The notes beneath the pieces are model-generated. The model saw only the letters and a list, made by a program, of their open reading frames with translations. It made no database searches and was not told the origin of the DNA. A stretch of DNA of 64,000 bases from Phytomonospora sp040655735 (GTDB taxonomy: Bacteria; Actinomycetota; Actinomycetes; Mycobacteriales; Micromonosporaceae). Made by a program: the position numbers and the translations under genes. Positions 39,795-48,554 of the stretch are shown here, in pieces (position 1 is the stretch's first letter; each line of letters begins with the position of its first letter). The stretch lies in the NCBI RefSeq assembly GCF_040655735.1, contig NZ_JBFAKK010000007.1:124001-188000 (forward strand), in the 5' to 3' direction.

Positions 39795-41812
39795 GCGAGC
39801 CGGAGAAGAACGGAACGTCCGCGTCCGCGCCCGCGCAGAACGGCAAGGCCGAGGGCCCGACGCCGGGCCGCATCAAGGGCGCTCCCCAGCGCGGCGGCAT
39901 GGGCGGGCCGATGGCCGGCGCGATGCCGACCGAGAAGGCCATGCACTTCAAGGAGTCCAGCCTCCGCCTGCTGCGGATGATGCGCCCCGAGCGCGGGCTG
40001 GCGTTCTTCGCGCTGCTCCTCGGCGTCGCGTCGGTGGCGCTGACGGTGATCGGCCCGAAGATCCTCGGGCACGCCACCGACCTCATTTTCGGTGGCGTCA
40101 TCGGCAAGATGGTGCCCGAGGGCATCAGCCGCGAGCAGGCCATCGAACTGGTGCGCGCCAGCGGTGAGGAGACCGTCGCCGACGTCATGTCCACAGTGGA
40201 GTTCACGCCCGGGCAGGGGATCGACTTCACCGAGGTCGGGCGGGTCCTGCTGATCGTGCTGGCGCTGTTCGTGGCCGGCTCGCTCTGCATGCTCTGGCAG
40301 GGCAGGATCACCGCGGTCATCGTGCAGCGCATGGGTTTTCGGCTGCGGGAGCAGGCGCAGACGAAACTGGCCCGGCTTCCCCTGGGGTACTTCGACAAGC
40401 AGCCGCGCGGCGAGATCCTGTCGCGCACCACCAACGACATCGACAACATCTCGCAGACGCTCCAGCAGGCGCTGTCGCAGCTGGTGGTGTCGCTGCTGAC
40501 GATCGTCGGCGTGCTCGTCATGATGGTCATCATCTCGCCGCTGCTCGCGGTGATCGCCGTGGTGACCGTCCCGGTCTCCCTGTGGGTGACGGTGCTGATC
40601 GGCAAGCGGGCGCAGCCGCAGTTCCTGAAGCAGTGGGGCACGACCGGCAAGCTCAACGGGCACATCGAGGAGATGTTCACCGGGCACGCGCTGGTCAAGG
40701 TGTTCGGCAGGCAGAAGGAGGCGTCGGACACCTTCGCCGAGCACAACGAGGACCTCTACGAGGCGGCGTTCAAGGCGCAGTTCATCTCCGGCATCATCCA
40801 GCCGGCGATGATGTTCATCGGGAACATCAACTACGTGCTGGTCGCCGTGATCGGTGGCCTGCGGGTGGCGTCGGGCACGATGTCGCTGGGTGACGTGCAG
40901 GCGTTCATCCAGTACTCGCGCCAGTTCTCGCAGCCGATCACGCAGGTCGCCTCGATGGCCAACCTGCTCCAGTCGGGCGTGGCCTCCGCCGAGCGGGTCT
41001 TCGACCTGCTCGACTCCGAGGAGCAGTCGCCCGAGCCGCAGCGTCCGCTGACGCCGACCGAGACCGTCGGCCGGGTGGCCTTCGAGCACGTCTCGTTCCG
41101 TTACGAGGACGACAGACCGCTGATCGACGACCTGTCGCTGGCGGTGGAGCCCGGGCACACCGTGGCCATCGTCGGGCCGACCGGTGCGGGCAAGACGACG
41201 CTGGTGAACCTGCTGATGCGGTTCTACGAGGTGCGCGGCGGCCGGATCACATTGGACGGTGTGAACATCGCCGAGATGACCCGCGAGGATCTGCGGGCGC
41301 GCACCGGGATGGTCCTGCAGGACACCTGGCTGTTCGGTGGGACGATCGCGCAGAACATCGTGTACGGGGTCGGCGGGATCAGCGAGGAGCGGATGCTCGA
41401 AGCCGCCAGGGCCACCCACGTCGACCACTTCGTGCGCACCCTCCCCGACGGGTACGACACGGTCATCGACGAGGAGGGCTCGAACCTCAGCGCCGGTGAG
41501 AAGCAGCTGATCACGATCGCGCGGGCGTTCCTGACCGAGCCGACCATCCTCGTGCTCGACGAGGCCACGTCCTCTGTGGACACCCGCACCGAGGTGCTGA
41601 TCCAGCGCGCGATGACCGAACTGCGCTCCGGAAGGACCAGCTTCGTGATCGCCCACCGCCTCTCGACGATCCGCGACGCCGACCTCATCCTGGTGATGGA
41701 GGACGGCGCGATCGTCGAACAGGGCGACCACGAGAGCCTGCTGAAAGCCGGGGGAGCGTACGCGCGGCTCTACGCCGCGCAGTTCGCCCAGGCGGTGGTG
41801 GGCGTGGAGTAA
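39791..41812 (+). CDS. ABC exporter half-transporter, catalytic partner
   Basis: A 673-residue TMD-NBD protein with an unusually long, Gly/Pro/Met-rich cytoplasmic N-terminus (about 50 residues). Its NBD has Walker A GPTGAGKTT, signature NLSAGEKQL and a full Walker B with catalytic Glu (ILVLDEATSSVD). Together with the preceding gene it forms a heterodimer with one consensus site and one degenerate site. A ~50-residue insertion after helix 1 (GKMVPEGISREQ and following) is also characteristic of this side of the pair. It ends at a hairpin terminator. Confidence 0.93.
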   Translation: MSEPEKNGTSASAPAQNGKAEGPTPGRIKGAPQRGGMGGPMAGAMPTEKAMHFKESSLRLLRMMRPERGLAFFALLLGVASVALTVIGPKILGHATDLIFGGVIGKMVPEGISREQAIELVRASGEETVADVMSTVEFTPGQGIDFTEVGRVLLIVLALFVAGSLCMLWQGRITAVIVQRMGFRLREQAQTKLARLPLGYFDKQPRGEILSRTTNDIDNISQTLQQALSQLVVSLLTIVGVLVMMVIISPLLAVIAVVTVPVSLWVTVLIGKRAQPQFLKQWGTTGKLNGHIEEMFTGHALVKVFGRQKEASDTFAEHNEDLYEAAFKAQFISGIIQPAMMFIGNINYVLVAVIGGLRVASGTMSLGDVQAFIQYSRQFSQPITQVASMANLLQSGVASAERVFDLLDSEEQSPEPQRPLTPTETVGRVAFEHVSFRYEDDRPLIDDLSLAVEPGHTVAIVGPTGAGKTTLVNLLMRFYEVRGGRITLDGVNIAEMTREDLRARTGMVLQDTWLFGGTIAQNIVYGVGGISEERMLEAARATHVDHFVRTLPDGYDTVIDEEGSNLSAGEKQLITIARAFLTEPTILVLDEATSSVDTRTEVLIQRAMTELRSGRTSFVIAHRLSTIRDADLILVMEDGAIVEQGDHESLLKAGGAYARLYAAQFAQAVVGVE

Positions 41813-41869
41813 GGCGTGAGGTAGGTGGGGTGGCTGCGACGCGCGGCTGGTCCACTGGCGAGGAACGAC

Positions 41870-41898
41870 GAAGGGCGGCTCCGACGGGGCCGCCCTTC
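41870..41898 (+). terminator. Hairpin after ABC exporter operon
   Basis: A perfect 10-bp stem (gaagggcggc with gccgcccttc) and 9-base loop, 57 bases past the stop. Confidence 0.82.
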
Positions 41899-43189
41899 GC
41901 GTGGGCGGGGGTTGTGGGGTGGGGGACGGGGCGGCGGGGTGGCGTGGCGCGGGGTGGGAGCGCGGGGGTGGTGGGTCGGCGGCGCCCGGGACGGCGGGTC
42001 CCCTGCCGCTGCGCTCCCCCGCCGGCCAGCCACGACCCGGGCTCGCCGACTGCCGCCCGACGGGAGGACCCAGCCAGTCACCTGTCCGTGGAGACTCGAC
42101 TCCGCCGGTGACGGCGGCAGCGCCGACCGCGTGGATCACCACGCCGTTTCGGGAACCGTGGCCCGGCGGGCGACGGCGTGCCGCTCAGCGCCGTCCCGTC
42201 GGAGGCTCCGTACTCGGCTCAGTGGCCGGACAAGCGGCTCGCTGCGGCCTCGATGCCGCCCCGGACTCGCTGGCAGTCTGGACGGAGTGCGTCCTGCCCC
42301 AGTGGGCCGCCCCTGACGACCTTCTGCCTGCCACTGCTCTCAGTGCCGCCGGGGCGGCGGGTTCATGCGGCGGCGGACGTGATGCCGGTCCGGACTCGCC
42401 AGCCGTTGCCCGCCGGTAGACCGGCTCGGCTGCGCTGCCCATCGGGAACTCAGCGGCCGGGCAGGCGGCAGCGCCATTCCGTCGATCAGGCCACCGCAGA
42501 CCGCTTTTACAACGCCTACTCCCGCTGCCCGGAGATACCCGGCGCCACCGTGCGCAGTGCCGCCGCATTCACGCTGTCCACGCTGTCCACGCGCGGAGTG
42601 GGTCTGTTGCGCTTCTCGCCCGGCATGGGTGGGCCTCAGACGTGGGGACGGTCAGCCACTCCACGTCGGCGCCCGCGTAGCAGCAGGTGCGAGCAAGCCT
42701 TCGAAGCGGGAACTGTGGGACCGCGACCGAACGCCGCCAGGACCGGAGTGCGCCCGGCCCCGCCGGGCCGCCCTGGACGACCTCGCGCATGGTTCCCGAC
42801 CTGGCGCCGCCACCCCGCCCGGCACCGTGCCGCTGCCGCGAGACGCCGCCCCGGGTGCGCCCTCGCCAGCCGAGCGCGTCCGGACCAGTCCCGCCGCACC
42901 TGGATGACCTCCCACGGGGCTCCCGGCGTGCACCTTGCCCTGCGCAGCGCGTTCCGTCGGCGGCATCGTGCCGGCCGCTCCGTGCCGCTGTGCCGCGTCA
43001 CGCCCGGGGTCGTCGGCCGTTGCCCGGCGGGAGGACCCACCTCACCCGGCCCGTCGGTGGCTTCCGGGCGCCCGCCGCTCGGCCGCTACGGCGGCGTTCG
43101 CAACGCCACCGCCCCACCCGCCCAACCACCGCCCCACCCTCGCGCCGAGACCGCACCCCGCCGCCGTCGCCGCCCCCGCCGCCGTCCCC
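41899..43189. repeat. 1.3-kb repetitive region without a clear gene
   Basis: No frame shows a domain or sensible composition; overlapping long frames are stop-poor noise. The left ~100 bases are almost pure G/T on the plus strand and the rest is C-rich, the same G-to-C switch as at 22.3-24.1 kb. Degenerate modules can be seen: a 'cccgRcgggaggaccca' motif near 42056 and 43022 and a diverged form near 42405; 'gatgccg-cccggactcgc' near 42253 and 42379. A 29-base exact direct repeat (43050-43078 and 43200-43228, 150 bases apart) reaches into the 3' end of the next gene. Confidence 0.65.
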
Positions 43190-45463
43190 TCAACCCCGCC
43201 CCGTCGGTGGCTTCCGGGCGCCCGCCGCGAACTGCTTCGGCCACGGCATCGGGTAGTCCTGCTCGATCGCCGCGTGCAGGGTCCACTGCGGGTCGTACAG
43301 GTGGGTGCGGCCCAGGGCGCACAGGTCGGCGCGGCCGGCGAGGATGATCGAGTTGACGTCGTCGTAGGAGGAGATGGCGCCGACGGCGATGACGGTGACG
43401 GCGGGGAAGTCGGCCGCCAGGGCGTGGCGGATCCGGTCGGCGAAGGGGGTCTGGAAGGACCTGCCGAAGGCCGGCTTCTCGTCATGGACGACTTGGCCGG
43501 TGGAGACGTCGATCGCGTCGACACCGGCGGCGGCGAAGGCGCGCGCGACGGCCACGGACTCCTCGGGTGTGAGGCCGTCGGGGTGCCAGTCGGTGGCCGA
43601 CAGGCGCACCGACAGCGGGCCGGTCCACTCGGCGCGAACGGCGGCCAGCACTTCGAGCGGGAAGCGCAGCCTGCCCTCCAGCGACCCTCCATAGTGGTCG
43701 GTGCGGTGGTTGGTCAGCGGTGAGATGAAGCTCGACAGCAGGTAGCCGTGGGCGCAGTGGAGTTCGAGCAGGTCGAATCCGCACTCGCGGGCGCGGCGCG
43801 CCGACCTGGCGAAGTCGGCGCGAACGGCGTCGAGGTCGGCGACGCTCAGCTCGCGCGGCGTCTGACTACTCTCCTTGTACGGCAGCGGGGACGGCGCGAC
43901 CAGCGGCCAGTTGCCCTCGGGCAGCGGGTCGTCGATGCCCTCCCACATCAGCTTCGTGGAACCCTTGCGACCGGCGTGTCCGAGCTGCACGCCGATCCTC
44001 GCCTCGCTGCGCCCGTGCACGAAGTCGACGATCCGCTTCCACGCGACGGTCTGCTCGTCGTCGTACAGACCCGCGCAGCCGGGCGTGATGCGCCCTTCCG
44101 GCGAGACGCAGACCATCTCGGTCATGACCAGTCCGGCACCGCCGAGCGCCTTGGACCCCAGGTGCACCAGGTGAAAGTCGCCGGGGACGCCGTCGTCGGC
44201 GGAGTACATGTCCATGGCCGAGACGACCACGCGGTTGCGCAGTTCGAGACCGGCGAGGGTGTAGGGCTGGAACATCGGCGGCCTGCGGACCGCGGGCCCC
44301 GGTGTGGCGCCCCGGGCCACCTCGTGGGCGGCGAACCAGTCGTCCACTTCGGACACGTAACCGGGATCGCGCAGCCGCAGGTTGTCGTAGGTGATGCGGC
44401 GGGAGCGGGTGAGCAGGTTGAACGCGAACTGCGGCGGTTCCTGGTCGAGGTAGTGGCCGAGGTCCTCGAACCACTCCAGGCTCGCCTGCGCGGCGCGCTG
44501 CGTCGACAGGACCACCGGCCGCCGCTCGACCTCGTACTCGCCGAGCGCGTCGGCGACATCCCCTGCGGTGCCGAGCTTCTCGACGAGCGCGGCGGCGTCC
44601 TGCATGGCGAGCTTGGTGCCCGAGCCGATGGAGAAGTGCGCGGTGTGGGCGGCGTCGCCGATCAGCACCAGGTTCTCGTGCGACCAGCGCTCGCAGCGCA
44701 CGGTCGTGAAGCCGATCCACTTGGAGTTGTTGCCGTGCAGGCGATGCCCGGCGAGCCGGTCGGCGAACAGCTCGGCGCAGCGCTCGATGGCGGTGGCGTC
44801 GGTCAGCCCGAGCGCCGACCAGACCTCCTCGCGCATCTCGACGATGACGGTCGAGCCGCCGGCGTCGTAGGGATAGCCGTGGAGCTGGACGACTCCGTGC
44901 GGGGTCGGGCGCACGTCGAAGGTGAAGGACTCGAAGGCGCGGTCGCTGCCGAGCCAGATGTACTTGCAGCGCCGGGTGTCCAGGCTCGGCCGGAAGGTCT
45001 CGGCGAAGGCCGCGCGACTGGCCGAGTGCACACCGTCGGCGGCGACCACGAGGTCGTTGGCGGCCATCAGCTCGGCGGCCGGCGGTGCCTGCGACTCGAA
45101 GCGCAGGCGTACACCGAGGTCGGCACATCGCTTGTGCAGCAGGGCGAGCAGGCCGACGCGGCTCACGGCGGCGAAGCGGTGGCCGCCCGACGTGGTCAGC
45201 GACGGAGGCGACTCGGGCGTCTGTCGATAGTGGACATCGATGTCGTCCCAGCGGACGAAGCGCCCGGCGAGTTCGGCGAAGATCTCGGCGTCGCCGACCT
45301 CGATGGACTCCAGGGTCTCGTCGGAGAAGACGACGCCGAAGCCGAAGGTGTCGTCGGGTGCGTTGCGCTCCCAGACGGTGATCTCCCAGGCCGGGTTGCG
45401 GCGGGCGGCCAGGGCCGCGAAGTACAGGCCGCCGGGTCCGCCGCCGATGACGGCGACACGCAT
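43190..45463 (-). CDS. Bifunctional salicylyl-CoA 5-hydroxylase/oxidoreductase
   Basis: A 757-residue fusion. The first ~390 residues are a class A FAD monooxygenase: GGGPGGLYFAALAARR at the N-terminus, the middle DG motif VVAADGVHSASR and the GD motif VLIGDAAHTAHFS. The remainder is an Old Yellow Enzyme-type FMN barrel (FQPYTLAGLELRNRVVVSAM; QLGHAGRKGS; HCAHGYLLSSFISPL). This architecture is annotated as salicylyl-CoA 5-hydroxylase/oxidoreductase, giving gentisyl-CoA from salicylyl-CoA. No CoA ligase or thioesterase is adjacent. Its last codons (KPPTGRG) fall in the 29-base direct repeat, so the C-terminus may be altered. It is divergent from an SDR gene. Confidence 0.87.
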   Translation of the reverse strand: MRVAVIGGGPGGLYFAALAARRNPAWEITVWERNAPDDTFGFGVVFSDETLESIEVGDAEIFAELAGRFVRWDDIDVHYRQTPESPPSLTTSGGHRFAAVSRVGLLALLHKRCADLGVRLRFESQAPPAAELMAANDLVVAADGVHSASRAAFAETFRPSLDTRRCKYIWLGSDRAFESFTFDVRPTPHGVVQLHGYPYDAGGSTVIVEMREEVWSALGLTDATAIERCAELFADRLAGHRLHGNNSKWIGFTTVRCERWSHENLVLIGDAAHTAHFSIGSGTKLAMQDAAALVEKLGTAGDVADALGEYEVERRPVVLSTQRAAQASLEWFEDLGHYLDQEPPQFAFNLLTRSRRITYDNLRLRDPGYVSEVDDWFAAHEVARGATPGPAVRRPPMFQPYTLAGLELRNRVVVSAMDMYSADDGVPGDFHLVHLGSKALGGAGLVMTEMVCVSPEGRITPGCAGLYDDEQTVAWKRIVDFVHGRSEARIGVQLGHAGRKGSTKLMWEGIDDPLPEGNWPLVAPSPLPYKESSQTPRELSVADLDAVRADFARSARRARECGFDLLELHCAHGYLLSSFISPLTNHRTDHYGGSLEGRLRFPLEVLAAVRAEWTGPLSVRLSATDWHPDGLTPEESVAVARAFAAAGVDAIDVSTGQVVHDEKPAFGRSFQTPFADRIRHALAADFPAVTVIAVGAISSYDDVNSIILAGRADLCALGRTHLYDPQWTLHAAIEQDYPMPWPKQFAAGARKPPTGRG

Positions 45464-45505
45464 GGTTCCGCTGAGGTTGCCCACGGGTCTTAGTATCGTG
45501 CATGA

Positions 45506-46237
45506 ATGACGGTCGTCAACAGTAAGCGCTTCGACGGGCGGGCCGTGCTGATCACCGGCGGCGCCGGCGGCATCGGGCGGGTCCTGCGCGCCGGGTTCGA
45601 GGCCGAGGGCGCCATCGTCGCCACGGTCGATCCGGCCGGCGGCGACTACCCCGTCGACGTCACCGATCCCGCGGCCCTGGAGCTGGTCTGCGCCGAGGTC
45701 GCCGACCGCTACGGCCGCCTCGACGTGCTCGTGTGCCTCGCCGGCGGTTCCCTGGGCACCCCGCCGGGCATCGCCGAGGTCTCGTCGTCCGATGTGGACC
45801 GAGTGCTGGACGTCAACGTGAAGGGCACCCTGTACGCCTGCCGCGCCGCACTGCCGTACCTGCGCGAGTCGAAGGGCGCCGTCGTGGCCTGCGGTTCGAT
45901 CGGCGGCCGGCAGCCCTCTCCGGTCACGGGCGTCGTCTACGCGGCCGCGAAGGCGGCGATCGGGGGACTCGTGCGCAAGCTCGCGCGCGAGGTCGGCCCC
46001 GACGGCGTGCGCGTGAACGCCGTCGCGCCGGGGCTGTTCCTGACCGACCGGGTCGGGGCGATGTTCGAGGCCCTGCCGGAGGAGGAGAAGGCGGCCGTGC
46101 GGGGCGAGATCGCGCTGGGGCGGATGCCCGAGCTGCGCGAGCTGGTCGAGCCGGTGCTGTTCCTCGCGGGCGAGGCGAGCAGCTACGTCACGGGGGTGAC
46201 GCTGGACGTGAACGGCGGGAGGTTCATGCCGTTGTGA
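45506..46237 (+). CDS. Short-chain dehydrogenase/reductase
   Basis: A 243-residue SDR: cofactor motif TGGAGGIG (about residue 17), the NNAG-position motif CLAGG, an active-site Ser in ACGSIGG, and YAAAK for Tyr and Lys. The Asp in VDPAGG suggests NAD preference. TAGTAT at 45491-45496 is a likely -10 box close to the ATG at 45506. Because it is divergent from the salicylyl-CoA hydroxylase-type gene, both may serve aromatic acid catabolism; that is inference. The substrate is unknown. Confidence 0.9.
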   Translation: MTVVNSKRFDGRAVLITGGAGGIGRVLRAGFEAEGAIVATVDPAGGDYPVDVTDPAALELVCAEVADRYGRLDVLVCLAGGSLGTPPGIAEVSSSDVDRVLDVNVKGTLYACRAALPYLRESKGAVVACGSIGGRQPSPVTGVVYAAAKAAIGGLVRKLAREVGPDGVRVNAVAPGLFLTDRVGAMFEALPEEEKAAVRGEIALGRMPELRELVEPVLFLAGEASSYVTGVTLDVNGGRFMPL

Positions 46238-46369
46238 CCCGGCGGCCACAGGGCGTCCGGTCGAGGAGGCGGCCGCCCGATCGCTCGACGGCGAAGACGG
46301 CCCGAAGTGAGCGCACGGCGTCACCTCACGCGCTTCACTCCGGCGGCACCGTCACCAGCGCCTTCCTTC

Positions 46370-47014
46370 TCAGACCCCGCTCGACCCCGCCAGTTCCACC
46401 GCCCCCAGCAGCGTCGCCGCCACCGGCACGCCGACGGCCCGCAGCTTCACCTCCGACGTGAACCCGCCGGTGTACAGCACCGCCGCGGCGCCCACGGCCA
46501 GCGCGGCCTCGGCGTCGTCGACCGAGTCGCCGATCAGCACCACCGTCGAGGGCTCGACGCCGATGGCGGCCAGGTGCGCCTCCAAATGGGGCTGCTTGGG
46601 ACCGCCGCCGGCTCCGCGCAATCCATCGATGCGGTTAAGCAGAGCGGTTAGTCCGAACTGGTCGACCAAGGGCACCAGGTTCTCGTGGTGCCACATCGAC
46701 AGCAATGACTGCGTTCCGCCCCACGCGGCGATGGCGTCGCGGGCGTCGGCGGCGGGTTTGCACGCCAGTCGGTGCCGTTCATATGACTGGTGGAAGATGC
46801 GGTCCATGAGCACGAACTCCTCGGCGGTCACCGTGCGGCCGAGTTCGAGCGAGTAGTAGTCGGCGATGGGCCGCTTGAATCGGTCCCGGTGCTCGTCGGT
46901 GGTCACGGCGTTCCCGCCCGCTCCGGTGAGCACGTCGTTGGTCGCCTGGACCACCGCGTCGATGTCGTTGAAAAGGGTCCCGTTCCAGTCCCAGACCAGG
47001 TGGCGCGTCGTCAT
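46370..47014 (-). CDS. HAD-family phosphatase (phosphoglycolate phosphatase-like)
   Basis: A 214-residue HAD hydrolase. Motif I is WDWNGTLFND, with the nucleophile Asp but Asn where the acid/base Asp usually stands, as in several phosphatase-like actinobacterial relatives. Motif III/IV is represented by IGDSVDDAEAALAVGA. A helical cap lies at about residues 15-80. The changed motif may lower activity on phosphoesters. It is monocistronic, separated from the glutaredoxin-like gene upstream by about 30 bases on the same strand, so readthrough is possible. Confidence 0.85.
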   Translation of the reverse strand: MTTRHLVWDWNGTLFNDIDAVVQATNDVLTGAGGNAVTTDEHRDRFKRPIADYYSLELGRTVTAEEFVLMDRIFHQSYERHRLACKPAADARDAIAAWGGTQSLLSMWHHENLVPLVDQFGLTALLNRIDGLRGAGGGPKQPHLEAHLAAIGVEPSTVVLIGDSVDDAEAALAVGAAAVLYTGGFTSEVKLRAVGVPVAATLLGAVELAGSSGV

Positions 47015-47045
47015 CCGAAGAGATTACCCGCGGCATCCGACGAGT

Positions 47046-47300
47046 TCACCGGCTTATGTCGGCGACCAGCCGGTCCTCCTCGACACGCCAGTAACCGTGC
47101 TCGCGGCCGTCGAGCAGGACGACCGGCAGACGGTCGGCGTACTCGCGGCGGAGGGCCTCGTCGGCGGCCACGTCCACTTCGGACCACGACACGCCGGTGC
47201 GTCGCGACACACGATCCAGTGCGACTCGCGCTTCGACGCACAAGTGGCATCCCGCCGTGGTGAGAAGTACGACGCGCGACTCGCCGATTTGTGAGCCCAC
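47046..47300 (-). CDS. Glutaredoxin-like thiol protein (DUF836 family)
   Basis: An 84-residue thioredoxin-fold protein with the active site TAGCHLCVEAR (CxxC), the cis-Pro strand RLPVVLLDG and a C-terminal short helix. I chose the GTG at 47300, which has GGAAAGGA about 9 bases upstream and gives the usual family length; a TTG at 47363 would add 21 residues. Proteins of this type stand close to bldN in several actinomycetes. It is divergent from bldN, across about 250 bases that should carry both promoters; I could not define operators there. Confidence 0.82.
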   Translation of the reverse strand: MGSQIGESRVVLLTTAGCHLCVEARVALDRVSRRTGVSWSEVDVAADEALRREYADRLPVVLLDGREHGYWRVEEDRLVADISR

Positions 47301-47548
47301 TTCGGATATTCCTTTCCCGTCAAGGGTTTTGGAGAGCAGGTGAAAAGGGGTACCGTCACTCAACCGGGTGAGGACTCAAACATTAATCGCACAAACTGTC
47401 CGTTCCGATCATGACTACTCTCGGGACACAATCTCTGCGTTGTGTAGTTAAGTCCGCACAGTTCGGTGGGTCAGGCCCTATCATGATCCGGGTCGGCACC
47501 CCCGTGACCTTGGGTCCCGACAAACCCCTCACCCGAGGAGGCAGGTAA

Positions 47549-48364
47549 GTGCCCGGTTCCGCGCATGTTGTCACCGACGAGCTGCACATGGCCAGGCTCG
47601 CCCTTTCCAATGGGCTGGCCGCCATGCGTCACATGCTGGCGGCGACGATCCACGCCGATCCGGCCGCGGCCACCGGATCGGAGGCCGCCTCACCACCGAC
47701 TCGCGGCAGGATCGCACCCGTGGCCCGCGGCCGCACCGATGAGAAGGCCGCCGAGGAACCCGGCACCGGCGGTCCCGAGACCGGCGGCGACGACCCCGTC
47801 CGCGGCACCGAGATCTGGGACCTCGTCCGTCGTGCGCAGGCCGGCGACACCGAGGCCTTCGGCCAGATCTACGACCGCTACATCGACACGGTCTTCCGCT
47901 ACATCTACTTCCGCGTCTCCCGCCGCGACCTGGCCGAGGACCTCACCAGCGAGACCTTCCTGCGGGCGCTCAAGCGGATCAACAGCTTCACCTGGCAGGG
48001 CCGCGACTTCGGCGCCTGGCTGGTCACGATCGCGCGCAACCTCATGGCCGACCACTTCAAGTCCGGCCGCTACCGACTTGAGGTCGCCACCGCCGACGTC
48101 CTGGACGCCGACAAGGAGGAGTCCGGTCCCGAGGGCAACCCCGAGACGGCCGTCGTCGACAAGATCACCAACGCGACCCTCCTCGAAGCGGTCAAGGAGC
48201 TCAACGCCGAGCAGCAGGAGTGCATCGTCCTGCGCTTCCTCCAGGGCTTCTCCGTCGCCGAGACCGCCCGCGCGATGAACAAGAACGAGGGCGCCATCAA
48301 GGCCCTCCAGTACCGCGCCGTGCGCACGCTGGGCCGTCTGCTGCCCGAAGGGTTCGGACGATGA
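47549..48364 (+). CDS. bldN: BldN-type ECF sigma factor
   Basis: A 271-residue ECF sigma factor. Its distinctive feature is an ~86-residue N-terminal extension before region 2 (which begins near TEIWDLVRRAQAGDTEAFGQIYDRY), the same size as the pro-sequence of Streptomyces BldN that is cut off to activate the protein. Region 2 (YFRVSRRDLAEDLTSETFLRAL) and region 4 (ECIVLRFLQGFSVAETARAM) are complete. The GTG at 47549 has GAGGAGG upstream. It is followed by an RsbN-like gene, a HAD-IB gene and preceded by a glutaredoxin, a neighbourhood typical of bldN. It probably controls a developmental step. Confidence 0.88.
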   Translation: MPGSAHVVTDELHMARLALSNGLAAMRHMLAATIHADPAAATGSEAASPPTRGRIAPVARGRTDEKAAEEPGTGGPETGGDDPVRGTEIWDLVRRAQAGDTEAFGQIYDRYIDTVFRYIYFRVSRRDLAEDLTSETFLRALKRINSFTWQGRDFGAWLVTIARNLMADHFKSGRYRLEVATADVLDADKEESGPEGNPETAVVDKITNATLLEAVKELNAEQQECIVLRFLQGFSVAETARAMNKNEGAIKALQYRAVRTLGRLLPEGFGR

Positions 48365-48494
48365 CCCCAGTCCGGGGCCGTGCCCCCGTGGTGTTCATGC
48401 ATGCCCAAGGCTTCGAAAACCATGAATATTCGTCAGATGTCCGACACTTCGCCCGGCTGTCCAGGGTGAGTGAGCACACCCTTAGCGCGTTGGC

Positions 48495-48523
48495 CGTAAC
48501 CGGAAGAGGCCTGTCCGCGTTGA
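48495..48523 (+). promoter_or_regulatory. BldN-type promoter of the rsbN-like gene
   Basis: CGTAAC at 48495-48500 and CGTTGA at 48518-48523 are separated by 17 bases, matching the consensus I recall for BldN-dependent promoters (CGTAAC, about 16 bases, CGTTGA). It lies 31 bases before the ATG of the gene that follows bldN. In Streptomyces the anti-sigma gene rsbN is itself a BldN target, so this fits an autoregulatory loop. Confidence 0.78.
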
Positions 48524-48554
48524 ATCGGATACAAGCGGCGAGAGGGGGTGTGCA

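Noticed and set aside
42178..43347. A 389-codon plus-strand open frame downstream of the ABC exporter genes
   Set aside because: Low-complexity composition, overlaps the real minus-strand hydroxylase gene and changes character along the repeat modules.
43190..46324. Longer start for the salicylyl-CoA hydroxylase-type gene at 46324
   Set aside because: The extension is antisense to the SDR gene; the FAD-binding glycine motif begins right after the ATG at 45463.
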